Below are positions 63,806-64,000 of a stretch of 64,000 nt of DNA, one piece after another. The stretch comes from Rhodospirillaceae bacterium (lineage in GTDB: Bacteria; Pseudomonadota; Alphaproteobacteria; UBA6615). A program made the translations under genes and the position numbers. The stretch is taken from contig PBPM01000107.1 of the NCBI GenBank assembly GCA_002724635.1, positions 1 through 64,000 of the forward strand, written 5' to 3'. Position 1 is the first letter of the stretch, and each line of letters starts with the position of its first letter. The notes below the pieces were generated by a model. It was not told the origin of the DNA, did not search any database, and saw only the letters and a program-made list of their open reading frames with translations.

Positions 63806-64000
63806 ATGCGACCTTGGATCAAACTGGCAATCGAGGCGGGCCCCCTCGTCGTCTTCTTCATCGTGAACGGCCGCGATGGGCTGCCGGCTTTCCGGCACCT
63901 CTGGCTCGCCGAGGGCAAAGAGCCCATGGCCGAGCAGGGCCTTTTCGAGGCCACGGCGGCCTTTATGGTCGCGACTCTCATTGCGCTGGCGGCGGGCTGG
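63806..64000 (+). CDS. ispZ: Inner membrane septation protein IspZ/YciB, N-terminal part (runs off the right edge)
   Basis: The visible 65 residues are MRPWIKLAIEAGPLVVFFIV then NGRDGLPAFR and FEATAAFMVATLIALAAGW. The KxxxExGPLxxFFxxN motif and FxATAxFMxAT match the YciB/IspZ septation family. The protein has two of the expected five or six membrane segments in view. The ispZ gene close after ftsY is a recurring alphaproteobacterial order. The gene continues beyond 64000. Confidence 0.85.
   Translation, partial: MRPWIKLAIEAGPLVVFFIVNGRDGLPAFRHLWLAEGKEPMAEQGLFEATAAFMVATLIALAAGW

Overview
The window is GC-rich DNA from an alphaproteobacterium, and gene content and order suggest a Rhodospirillales-like, probably uncultured heterotroph. 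The informative blocks are ffh-(VOC)-rpsP-rimM-trmD-rplS followed by leuC-(RDD)-leuD-leuB and asd, dapF-mtaB-ftsY-...-ispZ, and a phaR / PHA synthase-like / phaA / phaB locus. Assignment to order level is inference; no rRNA or tRNA is present to test it. No CRISPR array, prophage or insertion sequence was seen.

Layout. 1-2.2 kb: the 5' end of a urease operon on the minus strand (ureD, ureA, ureB, start of ureC), preceded by a decayed scrap of the urea-transporter gene urtE and an AT-rich gap. 2.5-41 kb: an accessory catabolic region of short operons. It holds a CoA-ester lyase, two MFS permeases, a Baeyer-Villiger-type monooxygenase with a frameshift, two ketopantoate-reductase-like enzymes, a fumarylacetoacetase-family hydrolase, a GMC oxidoreductase and a valine/isobutyrate module (acyl-CoA dehydrogenase, 3-hydroxyisobutyryl-CoA hydrolase, 3-hydroxyisobutyrate dehydrogenase). 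It also holds a beta-propeller/CmcJ-type pair, two CaiB/BaiF CoA-transferases, two metal-dependent amidohydrolases, several alpha/beta hydrolases, a deiodinase-like redoxin, and an operon of PuuE-like deacetylase, amidase and serine hydrolase. Most look suited to breaking down small carboxylic acids, lactones, amides and esters. 41.6-46 kb: polyhydroxyalkanoate metabolism. 46-50.9 kb: NUDIX, DMT exporter, ferredoxin-like protein, asd, methyltransferase, Mpo1-like membrane protein and a lipoprotein. 51.3-64 kb: core genes for leucine synthesis, ribosome and tRNA maturation, SRP targeting, lysine/peptidoglycan precursors and septation.

Two themes stand out. First, gene erosion: a urtE remnant, a YCII-like remnant, an alpha/beta hydrolase with three stops and an internal deletion, an apparent XRE-regulator tail and the frameshifted monooxygenase all lie in or beside ordinary operons. 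Second, compact coding: in the PHA locus a small coiled-coil, PhaE-like protein and the PHA synthase-like protein share about 200 bp in two frames, and several operon neighbours overlap by ATGA or TTGA.

Gene functions are read from motifs and family resemblance by eye. No database search was run, and substrates in the catabolic region are not determined.
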